18,448 nucleotides of DNA from DATLBA01 sp035527275 (GCA_035527275.1 DATLBA010000140.1:1-18448), one strand, 5' to 3'; numbered from the stretch's first letter, positions 7,635 through 15,729 are shown. Notes: generated from the sequence alone by a model not told the origin. Program-made: numbers and translations.

Positions 7635-7920
7635 CGCCGAAACGGTCCGAACCTGGCCAACTCCGCGCGGAGGCGCACAGGGCAACCGCGAACGCGCCCC
7701 CACGCTGGACTATTCAGAGGGCCGTCCGTAGAATCCGACGACAGGCAGGGACCAGTGTATCTCGCTCTCTCTGCGGCCTAAAAAGCATACCTTGCCGTCG
7801 TGCCGTACTTTGCAGCGCCCGGGGGACGATGTAAGAACAGCAGGGCTGAACACTCTCGCAAATCTCGGACCTTTAACGTCAAGATCGCCCTTGGAGCCGA
7901 CCGGTGAAAGGATTTGAAAG
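7635..7920 (+). other. Long untranslated leader before the efflux operon
   Basis: About 285 nt between the candidate promoter and the first ATG, with no convincing ORF. It contains a compact hairpin (CTCCGCGCGGAG, about 7662-7673) flanked by GAACCTGGCC and GGCGCACAGG. This layout superficially recalls the apical part of small bacterial SRP RNA, but the conserved GGAA tetraloop and AGCAG are missing. It could be a regulatory leader, a divergent small RNA or nothing. Confidence 0.3.
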
Positions 7921-9360
7921 ATGCTGAAAACGGCGGCGAACTGCGGATCGGTCTGCGCGTGGTGGGTGCTGCTGGTGGCGGCGGGCTGTGCTTTCGGGCC
8001 CCAGAGAGTATCCCCGCCGGCCTCCGCGCCAGTCGGACGTTCTGAGACGCCGCCAGCCAGAGAGGCCGGAACCGACCGCGATCTTCCCGAATTGTCCGAG
8101 GACGCAGGCCTCCGGGACTACCTCGTCTACGCGGCGCTGAACAACCCCGGGCTGGAGGCGTCGTTCCATCGCTGGAAGGCCGCGCTGGAGCGTGTGCCTC
8201 AGGCCCGGGCCCTGCCGGACCCGCGATTTACCTATCGGTATTTCATCCGGGAGGTAGAAACCCGGGTCGGCCCGCAGCGGCAGTCGTTCGGCATCGCGCA
8301 GGCGTTTCCGTGGTTCGGCAAACTGGACCTGCGGGGCGATGTGGTAATGGAGGCGGCGAACGCCGCCCAACAGCGCTACGAGGCGGAGAAACTCAAACTC
8401 TTCTACCGAGTCAAGGACGCCTACTACGAATACCATTACCTCAGCCGCGCCATTGCCGTGGTCCGCGAGAACCGCGACCTGGTCAAGTACCTGGAAGGGG
8501 TGGCCCGCGCGCGGTACAAGGCGGCGGCGGCCGGCCATCCCGATGTCATCCGCGCTCAGGTCGAATTGGGGAAATTGGACGATCGGTTGCGAACGGTCCA
8601 GGAACTGCGCGGTCCGATCACGGCCCGCCTGAACGCCGCGCTCGGCCGGCCCCCGGAAGGTCCTCTTCCGTGGCCGACGTCGGCCCCGCACGAACCGATC
8701 GACGCACCGGACGAGCAGATTCTGGCGTGGCTCCGCGAGGCCAGCCCGGAACTGAAGGCCCTGGAACATGAGATCGCCGGGCGACGCAACACGATCGACC
8801 TGGCGAAAAAGGACTACTTCCCCGACGTTACATTCGGCATCGACTTTATTGAGACGGACGACGCACGGATTCGGGGGACCCGCGACAGCGGCAAAGACCC
8901 GGTGGTCGGCATGGTCTCGGTCAACATTCCGATCTGGTTCGAAAAGTATGCCGCCGGCGTGCGCGAGGCCGAGGGCCGGTACTGGGCCGCTCTGAAGGCC
9001 AAGATGGACCGCGAGAACACCCTCGGCGCCGAGGCCAAGATGGTCCTGTACCGGTTCCACGACGCCGAACGCAAGATCGACCTCTACCGCGATACCCTCC
9101 TGCCGAAGGCCAAGGAAGCGCTGAAAGTCACCCAGACAGCCTTTCAGGCCGACAGGGCAACATTCACGGACCTCATTGACGCGGAGCGGATCATGCTGGA
9201 GTTCGAACTGTCCTACGAACGGGCCCTGGCCAGTCACGCGCAGCGCCTTGCCGAATTGGAAATGCTCGTCGGTCGCGAAATCCCTCGCGCGACCACCGAA
9301 CCGGTCGCGGAAAACAAAAACACGAAAACCGAGGGGAAACCGCCGAAAGGAGACGAATGA
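7921..9360 (+). CDS. TolC/CusC-family outer membrane efflux lipoprotein
   Basis: Outer-membrane channel of a tripartite metal exporter. It has 479 residues. The N-terminus is a lipoprotein signal with lipobox VAAGC, so lipidation is expected at Cys23, as in CusC. The body has the two outer-membrane-efflux-protein repeats: long amphipathic helices (for example YRVKDAYYEYHYLSRAI and YRFHDAERKIDLYRDTLLPKA), the latter in the usual LLPKAKEALKVTQTAFQ context, and beta-strand segments such as PDVTFGIDF. The ATG at 7921 follows AAAGGA by 8-9 nt. It is the first gene of the operon, and its stop overlaps the next start as ATGA, implying translational coupling. The C-terminus is a charged Lys/Glu-rich tail. 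The metal-efflux role rests on the operon with CusB- and CusA-like genes. Confidence in the family is high; the substrate comes from the partners. Confidence 0.92.
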   Translation: MLKTAANCGSVCAWWVLLVAAGCAFGPQRVSPPASAPVGRSETPPAREAGTDRDLPELSEDAGLRDYLVYAALNNPGLEASFHRWKAALERVPQARALPDPRFTYRYFIREVETRVGPQRQSFGIAQAFPWFGKLDLRGDVVMEAANAAQQRYEAEKLKLFYRVKDAYYEYHYLSRAIAVVRENRDLVKYLEGVARARYKAAAAGHPDVIRAQVELGKLDDRLRTVQELRGPITARLNAALGRPPEGPLPWPTSAPHEPIDAPDEQILAWLREASPELKALEHEIAGRRNTIDLAKKDYFPDVTFGIDFIETDDARIRGTRDSGKDPVVGMVSVNIPIWFEKYAAGVREAEGRYWAALKAKMDRENTLGAEAKMVLYRFHDAERKIDLYRDTLLPKAKEALKVTQTAFQADRATFTDLIDAERIMLEFELSYERALASHAQRLAELEMLVGREIPRATTEPVAENKNTKTEGKPPKGDE

Positions 9361-9680
9361 TGAACGCCATCAAACCAATGGTCGTACTTCTCGCCTTAAC
9401 GCTTGCCGCGAGCATGTTCATAGCGGGCTGCGAGAAGGCAGAGCCGCCGGCCGCTGAGCCCTCTCCCGGCGGACAGACCCAGATCGCTCAGAAAACCTGC
9501 CCAGTGATGGGCGGGGCGATCGATCCGAACATCTATGTCGACCACGAGGGCCGGCGGGTCTACTTCTGCTGCCCGGCCTGTCTCGACAAGTTCAAGAAGG
9601 ACCCCGAGAAGTACTTGAAGAAGTTGGACGAGCAGTTGCAGGCGCCGGCCAAGGAACCGGACGCCCCACCCTCCTGGTAA
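9357..9680 (+). CDS. Small YHS-type cysteine lipoprotein, putative metal-binding
   Basis: 107-residue protein with a signal peptide and lipobox FIAGC (lipidated Cys25), followed by a short Pro/Glu linker and one YHS-like domain at about 46-90. It has KTCPVMGG (Cys48) and, after a hairpin, YFCCPACLDKF with Cys71, Cys72 and Cys75, then KKDPEKYL. YHS domains are found on copper ATPases and other metal proteins and are thought to bind metal through these cysteines. Located on the periplasmic side of a membrane, it could be a metal buffer or donor for the pump, filling the place of CusF, which has no homologue here. It overlaps the upstream gene by 4 nt. A second ATG at 9360 lies at better distance from the AAGGAG site. 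Family is fairly sure; the role is inferred. Confidence 0.85.
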   Translation: MMNAIKPMVVLLALTLAASMFIAGCEKAEPPAAEPSPGGQTQIAQKTCPVMGGAIDPNIYVDHEGRRVYFCCPACLDKFKKDPEKYLKKLDEQLQAPAKEPDAPPSW

Positions 9681-9821
9681 GGGTGCGAGGGCCACGAGCA
9701 CAAGTAGTGCCTGCCGGGCGGCCGAGGACCGACGACCGAAACGCCGGCGCCTCGCCGATAGGGACCCGCGCGCACCGTGCCGCCTCCGGCGCGATGCCAA
9801 CCGGTTCAGGGGAAACACGCG

Positions 9822-11354
9822 ATGGATGAACCCAAGAAGCGAAGCACGAAAATCTTTCTGGCGGTGCCGATCGTGGGCGGGCTGCTCGTAGCGCTTCTGA
9901 TCGCCTTCGCCGGCGGCTACCTCGTCCGATGGGGATGCGCGCCTGTGCCGACGGGGACCCAGCAGGCTGCCACGCCGCAAGAGGAGCAAGCCGAGGAAGG
10001 CCCGACTGTCTGGACGTGCTCGATGCATCCACAGATCCGCCAGCCGAAGCCGGGGCTCTGCCCCATCTGCGGCATGAAACTGATTCCGGTCACCCAGGAG
10101 GCAGGGGCGCGTCAACTCATCACCACCGAGGCCGCGAAGAAGTTGATGGAGGTCGAGACCGCGCCGGTCGAACGGCGGTTCGTGACGGCCACGGTCCGCA
10201 TGGTCGGCAAGGTCGAATACGATGAGACACGCGTCGCCTACATCAGCGCCTGGGTGCCGGGGCGCCTGGACCGTCTCTTCGTCGATTACACCGGCGTGCC
10301 GGTCAAAAAGGGCGACCACCTGGTGTACCTCTACAGCCCGGAACTGCTGATCGCCCAGGAGGAACTGCTTCAGGCGCTCGAGGCGGTCAAGAACCTCCGC
10401 GAAAGCGATGTCAGCATCGTCCGCGAAGCCGCCGAGGCGACCGTTCACGCCGTCCGCGAAAAACTCCGCCTCTGGGGCCTGACGCCCGAACAGATCGCGC
10501 AGATTGAAAAGCGCGGCAAAGCCTCCGATCACGTGACCATCTACGCCCCCATCGGCGGCATCGTCGTCCACAAGAACGCTCTGGAAGGCATGTACGTCAA
10601 CACCGGAACGCGCATCTACACCATTGCCGACCTCACGCAGGTCTGGGTCAAACTCGACGCCTATGAATCGGACCTCATGTGGCTGCGCTACGGCCAAAAG
10701 ATCGAGTTTACGACGGTCGCCCATCCCGGCGAGACGTTCACCGGCACGATCTCTTTTCTCGACCCGATCCTCGATGAAAAGACCCGAACGGTCAAAGTCC
10801 GCGTCAACGCCCCGAACCCGGACGGCAAACTCAAACCGGGAATGTTCATCAAGGCGGTGGTCCGGGCCAACTTGGCCGCGGGCGGGCGGGTGATGGACCC
10901 CGACCTGGCCGGCAAATGGATCTGCCCGATGCATCCCGACGTCATCAAAGGGGCCGGCGGCGCATGCGATATCTGCGAAATGCCCCTCGTTCGCACCGAA
11001 TCGCTCGGCTACGTCAGTGTTGATCCCACCAAGGCCGACAAGCCGCTCGTCATTCCCGTCACGGCGGCGCTCGTGACCGGCACCCGCGCCGTCGTATACG
11101 TCGAGGTCCCGGACGCTGAGAAACCAACCTATGAAGGCCGAGAAATTGTCCTCGGGCCGCGGGCCGGCGACTTCTACCTGGTCCGAAGCGGCCTCGCGGA
11201 GGGCGAGCGCGTCGTCACAAAGGGCAACTTCAAGATCGATAGCGCCCTTCAGATCCAGGCCAAGCCGAGCATGATGAACCCGGAGGGCGGCGGGCCGGCC
11301 CCCGTCCACCAGCACGGCCCCGCGGCGACCACCGGAGACCACGCCCATGACTAG
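9822..11354 (+). CDS. cusB: CusB-like membrane-fusion protein with two heavy-metal-binding motifs
   Basis: Periplasmic adaptor linking the RND pump to the outer-membrane channel. It has 510 residues, longer than E. coli CusB (about 400). An N-terminal membrane anchor lies at about 11-35. The first heavy-metal-binding motif, at 64-89, has Cys66, Met68, His69, Cys80, Cys83 and Met85. Next come the barrel-sandwich, a helical hairpin (PELLIAQEELLQALEAV) and the beta-barrel (VWVKLDAYESDL, KPGMFIKAVV). A second copy of the metal motif at 366-388 has Cys368, Met370, His371, Cys382, Cys385 and Met387. The membrane-proximal domain and a His-rich tail (HQHGPAATTGDHAHD) follow. The frame opens at a GTG at 9777, but the ATG at 9822 has AGGGGA 8 nt upstream. 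The 141-nt gap before it holds nothing recognisable. Its stop overlaps the pump gene by 8 nt. Confidence 0.93.
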   Translation: MDEPKKRSTKIFLAVPIVGGLLVALLIAFAGGYLVRWGCAPVPTGTQQAATPQEEQAEEGPTVWTCSMHPQIRQPKPGLCPICGMKLIPVTQEAGARQLITTEAAKKLMEVETAPVERRFVTATVRMVGKVEYDETRVAYISAWVPGRLDRLFVDYTGVPVKKGDHLVYLYSPELLIAQEELLQALEAVKNLRESDVSIVREAAEATVHAVREKLRLWGLTPEQIAQIEKRGKASDHVTIYAPIGGIVVHKNALEGMYVNTGTRIYTIADLTQVWVKLDAYESDLMWLRYGQKIEFTTVAHPGETFTGTISFLDPILDEKTRTVKVRVNAPNPDGKLKPGMFIKAVVRANLAAGGRVMDPDLAGKWICPMHPDVIKGAGGACDICEMPLVRTESLGYVSVDPTKADKPLVIPVTAALVTGTRAVVYVEVPDAEKPTYEGREIVLGPRAGDFYLVRSGLAEGERVVTKGNFKIDSALQIQAKPSMMNPEGGGPAPVHQHGPAATTGDHAHD

Positions 11355-14300
11355 CGCCGCGCCCGAGCCGCCGGCCGAACCGACGCCTGAACAGCGGTCG
11401 CTCCTCGGCCGAATGCTCGGCTTCTTCCTGAGGAACAAACTCGTCGTGTTCCTGGGGGTGGTGTTTGTCGCGGCGGCGGGCGTGATGATGGCGCCGTTCG
11501 ACTGGGACCTCGGGGACCTGCCGCGAAGCCCGGTTCCGACGGACGCGATTCCCGACATCGGCGAAAACCAGCAGATCGTCTTCACCGAATGGATGGGCCG
11601 ATCGCCACAGGACGTCGAGGACCAGATTACCTACCCTCTGACTGTCTCGCTCCTGGGCATCCCGGGCGTCAAGACCATTCGTTCGTATTCCTTCTTCGGA
11701 TTCTCCTCCATTTACATCATCTTCAAGGAGGACGTTGAGTTCTACTGGTCGCGGAGCCGGGTGCTTGAGAAACTCAACAGCCTCCCGGCCGGGACGCTGC
11801 CGCCGGGGGTCCAGCCCGCACTGGGACCGGACGCGACCGCCCTGGGCCAGATCTTCTGGTACACGCTCGAAGGGCGCGACCCTGACGGTCGCCCCGCAGG
11901 CGGGTGGGACCTCGAGGAACTTCGCACCATCCAGGACTGGTACGTGCGGTATGCGCTCCTTTCGGCCGACGGGGTCGCCGAGGTCGCCTCGGTCGGCGGC
12001 TTCGTCCGCGAGTACCAGGTGGACGTGGATCCGGACGCGATGCGGGCGTACGGCGTCACGCTGGCCGAGGTCTTCCGCGCGGTCCAGGCATCCAACATTG
12101 ACGTGGGCGCCCGGACGATCGAAGTCAATCGCGTCGAGTATTTCATTCGCAGCACCGGCTTCATCAAAGGCGTCGAGGACATCGAGAACAGCGTCATCAA
12201 GGTCCGCGAGAACGTGCCGGTGCTCGTGAAACACGTGGCAACCGTGACGTTCGGGCCGGCCCTCAGACGCGGGGCGCTCGACTCTGGCGGCGCCGAGGCG
12301 GTCGGCGGTGTGGTCGTCGCCCGCTACGGGGCCAACCCGCTGGCGATCATCAAAAACGTCAAGAAGAAGATCGCCGAAATCGCCCCCGGACTTCGCGCCA
12401 AAGTCTTCATCGATTTCTCCACGGTCACGCCGGACGAGGTCCGCGCCTTTGCCGAACGCCACGGCTTCCAGGCCCACGTCGGCACCCACTTAAACCACCA
12501 AGCGTGGGTCGACGCCCTCGGTGACATGCCGCGCCGCCACTGGCCCTCCTGGGCCACCGTCAGCAAAGTGACGATCGTGCCCTTCTACGACCGGACGGGG
12601 CTCATCTACGAGACGCTCGGCACGCTGAACGACGCCCTCGCCCAGGAAATCCTGATTACGCTGATCGTCGTCGTCCTGATGGTGATGCACTTAAGGAGCA
12701 GCGTGCTGATCGGCGGCATGCTGCCGCTGGCGGTGCTCCTGTGTTTCGTCGCGATGCGGCTGTTCGGCGTGGATGCGAACATCGTCGCGCTTTCAGGCAT
12801 CGCCATTGCGATCGGCACCATCGTGGACATGGGCATCGTCATCTGCGAGAACATCCTTCGTCACCTGGACGAAGCGCCGCCCGAGGCAGACCGGCTCCAG
12901 GTCGTCCACCGGGCCGTCAGCGAGGTGGGAAGCGCCGTCCTCACCGCCGTCCTGACCACCGTCATTTCGTTTCTGCCGGTCTTCTTCATGATCGGGGCGG
13001 AGGGCAAACTTTTCAGGCCGCTCGCGTTTACGAAAACCTTTGCGCTGATTGCGTCGATCCTGATTGCGCTGATGGTCATTCCGCCGTTCGCTCACAGCCT
13101 TTTCGGCCTGAAGATTTCCGGCCGAAGGATGCGCTGGATCATCGGGGGCGCCATGGTCCTGGCCGGGCTGATTGTCGGCCCGCTTTTGAAATGGTGGGTC
13201 GGCGTCGTGATTTTCCTCCCGGGGGCCTACCTCCTTCTGAAGGATCGTATTCCCGATCGCATTGCCAAGTACGCGCCCTGGGCCGCGAACGTCCTAATCG
13301 TTCTCGTCGTCGGCGTCATCTTGAGCGTGTACTGGGAACCGCTCGGCCCCGAGCGCGGCCTGGTGCGCAACGTCATCTTCGTCGGCGGCCTGGTGGCGGC
13401 GCTCCTCGGATTCTTCCGCCTCTTCCAATACGTCTATCCGTGGGTTCTGCGGTTCTGCCTGGCCCACAAGGTGCCGTTCCTGATCCTGACGGGGGTGATC
13501 ATCGTCTTCGGCGTGACGAGTTGGATGAGCCTCGGCAAGGAATTCATGCCGCCGCTTGATGAGGGCTCGTTCCTTTTCATGCCGACCACGATGGTTCACG
13601 CTTCGATCGGCGAGGCGATGGACGTCCTCTCGAAACAGGACATGGCTCTGGCGGCGGTTCCGGAAATTGATCGCGTGGTCGGCAAGATCGGGCGGGTCGA
13701 ATCGCCCCTTGACCCCGCGCCCATCTCCATGATCGAAACGGTCATCAACTATAAGCCCGAGTACGTCACCGACGCCGCCGGCCGGCGCGTCAAGTTCAAG
13801 TACGACGCGGCTTCGGGCGCGTTCGCCCGGGACAGCAGCGGCCACCTGATTCCCGATCCGCACGGTCTGCCTTACCGCCAGTGGCGCGAGCACATCAAGA
13901 CGCCCGACGACATCTGGCGGGAAATCGTCCGAGTCACCAAAATTCCAGGGACCACCTCGGCGCCGAAGTTGCAGCCGATCACGGCGCGCATCGTCATGCT
14001 CCAGAGCGGCATGCGGGCGCCGATGGGTGTCAAGGTCAAAGGCCCCGACCTCGAAACGATCGAGCGCGTCGGCGTTCAAATCGAACGGCTCCTCAAGCAG
14101 GTGCCGAGCGTCGAGCCCGCGACGGTCTTCGCCGACCGCATCGTCGGCAAGCCGTATTTGGAGATCGTCCCCGACCGAAAGGCCCTGGCGCGCTACGGCG
14201 TGCCGATCCGCGCGTTTCAGGACGTCGTGGAGGTTGCCGTCGGCGGACACAAAGTCACCACCACCGTCGAGGGGCGCGAGCGGTTCCCCGTGCGCGTGCG

Positions 14301-15258
14301 GTACCAGCGGGAACTTCGGGACCAGATCGAAACCATGGGCCGCATCCTCGTGCCCGCTGCCGGCGGCGCGCAGATTCCCCTCGAGCAACTCGCCCAAATC
14401 CGCTACGTCCGCGGCCCGCAGGCCATCAAGAGCGAGGATACGTTTCTCGTCGGCTATGTGACGTTCGACAAGAAACCGGGATACGCCGAGGTCGACGTCA
14501 TCGAGCAATGCCAGGCACACCTCGAGGAAAAACTCGCCGTCCCGGCCGGCGCCAGTTACGAGTTTGCCGGCAGTTACGAGAACCAGGTCCGCGCCCAAAA
14601 AACCCTGATGGTCATTCTGCCGCTGGCCCTCTTCGCCATCTTCCTGATCCTGTATTTTCAGTTTCGGTCCGTGCCGACGGCGTTCCTGGTCTTCTCGGGC
14701 ATTTTCGTGGCGTGGGCCGGCGGATTCATCCTGCTCTGGTCGTACGGTCAGCCATGGTTCCTCGATTTTTCGATCTTCGACGTCTCGATGCGCGAACTGT
14801 TCCAGGTGCACACGGTCAACCTGAGCGTGGCCGTGTGGGTCGGATTCCTGGCGCTGTTCGGCATCGCCTCGGACAACGGCGTGATTGTCTCGACCTATCT
14901 GGACCAAGTGTTTCGGCAACGGTCGCCTGCCACGGTCGAGGCGATGCGCGAGGCAACGCTCGCGGCGGCCCGCCGCCGCGTCCGGCCCTGCCTCATGACC
15001 ACCGCCACGACGATCCTCGCACTCATTCCCGTGCTGACCGCCACGGGGCGAGGGGCCGACGTCATGGTGCCGATGGCCATTCCGTCGGTCGGCGGGATGC
15101 TGGTCGTCTTGATCAGCATCTTCGTGGTGCCAGTCCTGTACTGCACGGTCAAGGAATTCACGCTGCGCACCGGTATTAAGGAATCGTGGATCGGCCTGTT
15201 TCTGTTCGCAACCGTGCTGCTCGGATTCTTCGTGATCGCCGTCTACTACGCCGGCTGA
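11347..15258 (+). CDS. cusA: CusA/CzcA-family heavy-metal RND efflux pump, extended form
   Basis: Proton-driven inner-membrane pump of the heavy-metal-efflux RND family. It has 1303 residues, against 1047 for E. coli CusA. Family marks are PTDAIPDIGENQQIV near the N-terminus, the TM4 motif GIAIAIGTIVD with Asp494 and Glu501 (spaced as the CusA proton-relay Asp405/Glu412), and GIASDNG with Asp1176 where CusA has a glutamate. The three CusA copper-binding methionines have counterparts at Met745 (FMPTT), Met795 (SMIET) and Met884 (VMLQSG), so Cu(I)/Ag(I) is the likely substrate. Two insertions stand out: about 55 residues at 352-406 before VTIVPFYDRT, and about 100 residues at 590-700 with some four extra hydrophobic segments. 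The start at 11347 overlaps cusB by 8 nt, so translation is probably coupled. Confidence 0.95.
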   Translation: MTSAAPEPPAEPTPEQRSLLGRMLGFFLRNKLVVFLGVVFVAAAGVMMAPFDWDLGDLPRSPVPTDAIPDIGENQQIVFTEWMGRSPQDVEDQITYPLTVSLLGIPGVKTIRSYSFFGFSSIYIIFKEDVEFYWSRSRVLEKLNSLPAGTLPPGVQPALGPDATALGQIFWYTLEGRDPDGRPAGGWDLEELRTIQDWYVRYALLSADGVAEVASVGGFVREYQVDVDPDAMRAYGVTLAEVFRAVQASNIDVGARTIEVNRVEYFIRSTGFIKGVEDIENSVIKVRENVPVLVKHVATVTFGPALRRGALDSGGAEAVGGVVVARYGANPLAIIKNVKKKIAEIAPGLRAKVFIDFSTVTPDEVRAFAERHGFQAHVGTHLNHQAWVDALGDMPRRHWPSWATVSKVTIVPFYDRTGLIYETLGTLNDALAQEILITLIVVVLMVMHLRSSVLIGGMLPLAVLLCFVAMRLFGVDANIVALSGIAIAIGTIVDMGIVICENILRHLDEAPPEADRLQVVHRAVSEVGSAVLTAVLTTVISFLPVFFMIGAEGKLFRPLAFTKTFALIASILIALMVIPPFAHSLFGLKISGRRMRWIIGGAMVLAGLIVGPLLKWWVGVVIFLPGAYLLLKDRIPDRIAKYAPWAANVLIVLVVGVILSVYWEPLGPERGLVRNVIFVGGLVAALLGFFRLFQYVYPWVLRFCLAHKVPFLILTGVIIVFGVTSWMSLGKEFMPPLDEGSFLFMPTTMVHASIGEAMDVLSKQDMALAAVPEIDRVVGKIGRVESPLDPAPISMIETVINYKPEYVTDAAGRRVKFKYDAASGAFARDSSGHLIPDPHGLPYRQWREHIKTPDDIWREIVRVTKIPGTTSAPKLQPITARIVMLQSGMRAPMGVKVKGPDLETIERVGVQIERLLKQVPSVEPATVFADRIVGKPYLEIVPDRKALARYGVPIRAFQDVVEVAVGGHKVTTTVEGRERFPVRVRYQRELRDQIETMGRILVPAAGGAQIPLEQLAQIRYVRGPQAIKSEDTFLVGYVTFDKKPGYAEVDVIEQCQAHLEEKLAVPAGASYEFAGSYENQVRAQKTLMVILPLALFAIFLILYFQFRSVPTAFLVFSGIFVAWAGGFILLWSYGQPWFLDFSIFDVSMRELFQVHTVNLSVAVWVGFLALFGIASDNGVIVSTYLDQVFRQRSPATVEAMREATLAAARRRVRPCLMTTATTILALIPVLTATGRGADVMVPMAIPSVGGMLVVLISIFVVPVLYCTVKEFTLRTGIKESWIGLFLFATVLLGFFVIAVYYAG

Positions 15259-15365
15259 GGCGTCTTGGGTTCGCCGGACGGTGTTTCCACTTCCTTGGGG
15301 TCGTTGCCCGACTCCTTGCTGGTGGCTTGCTTGAACTCCTTCGTTTTGGCTTGTGTTTGACTCAT
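15246..15365 (-). CDS. Possible 39-residue hydrophilic protein
   Basis: A small ORF starting MSQTQAKTKEFKQ and rich in Lys, Glu, Ser and Pro. Its support is an unusually strong ribosome site (AGGAGG about 6 nt before the ATG). Its 3' end overlaps the last 13 nt of the convergent pump gene. There is no recognisable domain or membrane segment and no clear promoter. It could be a real small gene of the island or a chance frame. Confidence 0.3.
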   Translation of the reverse strand: MSQTQAKTKEFKQATSKESGNDPKEVETPSGEPKTPQPA

Positions 15366-15628
15366 CGTTCTCCTCCTCTTCTTCGTGGCAGGGGCATAGT
15401 TTCTCGTCCACACACGTTCGGAGTAAGCCACGATTTCACCTTTCGGCCTTTTTGCGGCCACGCTGAGTGTAAAAACCGGAAAGGTCCTGGTCCTCACTTT
15501 CAGGGGGTGCGGTCGCTGCCGCTGGCCCGGACCATCGCCACGATGCCCGCCTTGACGGCTTCGGGCAGGTTGGGCCACGCGTCGATCACGCGCTGAAGAT
15601 CGGGGTCAATCGGCTCGCAAATGGCCTT

Positions 15629-15651
15629 TTCTGCACCGCATTCTGCACCGC
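15629..15651. repeat. Tandem 11-bp repeat near attR
   Basis: TTCTGCACCGC occurs at 15629-15639 and 15641-15651, a 12-nt period, about 55 nt inside the right att core. Short direct repeats at such a distance can be recombinase or excisionase arm sites. This is suggestive only. Confidence 0.4.
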
Positions 15652-15705
15652 TTGCATTCTGTGAATCACGTAAGTCCCTGTTTTTGCTGGGGGTTACGTT
15701 ACTCA

Positions 15706-15729
15706 GTTCGAGTCCTCTAGCGCCCACCA
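15706..15729 (+). repeat. attR core, duplicate of tRNA-Val 3' end
   Basis: Perfect 24-bp copy of 7198-7221 in the same orientation. No other tRNA sequence (D arm, anticodon arm) precedes it, so it is not a second gene. It marks the right end of the island. About 250 nt of chromosome with no convincing gene separate it from purF. Confidence 0.85.

Larger units (their letters stand above)
7198..15729. mobile_element. Integrated element at tRNA-Val 3' end carrying metal efflux operon (integrase-less)
   Basis: The region is bounded by a 24-bp perfect direct repeat of the tRNA-Val 3' end (7198-7221 and 15706-15729). The tRNA stays intact at the left boundary, as expected when a tyrosine recombinase inserts DNA into a tRNA 3' end. 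The cargo is a four-gene heavy-metal export operon. No recombinase, transposase, relaxase or phage gene is visible. Only an integrase-tail-like peptide abuts the right copy, suggesting a decayed or immobilised element. By eye its base composition is not obviously different from the flanks. Confidence 0.75.

Noticed and set aside
7645..7690. Small SRP RNA (4.5S-like) after the efflux promoter
   Set aside because: The GAACCTGG and hairpin layout is suggestive, but the conserved GGAA loop and AGCAG strand are absent, so I do not call it.
7222..7920. CRISPR array, transposase or regulator gene at the island's left end
   Set aside because: I see no spaced repeats, no DDE or HUH motifs and no helix-turn-helix ORF in either strand.
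7879..15411. Very long minus-strand open frames opposite the efflux genes (about 450, 730, 420 and 705 codons)
   Set aside because: They mirror GC-biased codon use of the real plus-strand genes, are rich in Arg/His/Asp/Gly, have no domain signatures and span gene boundaries.
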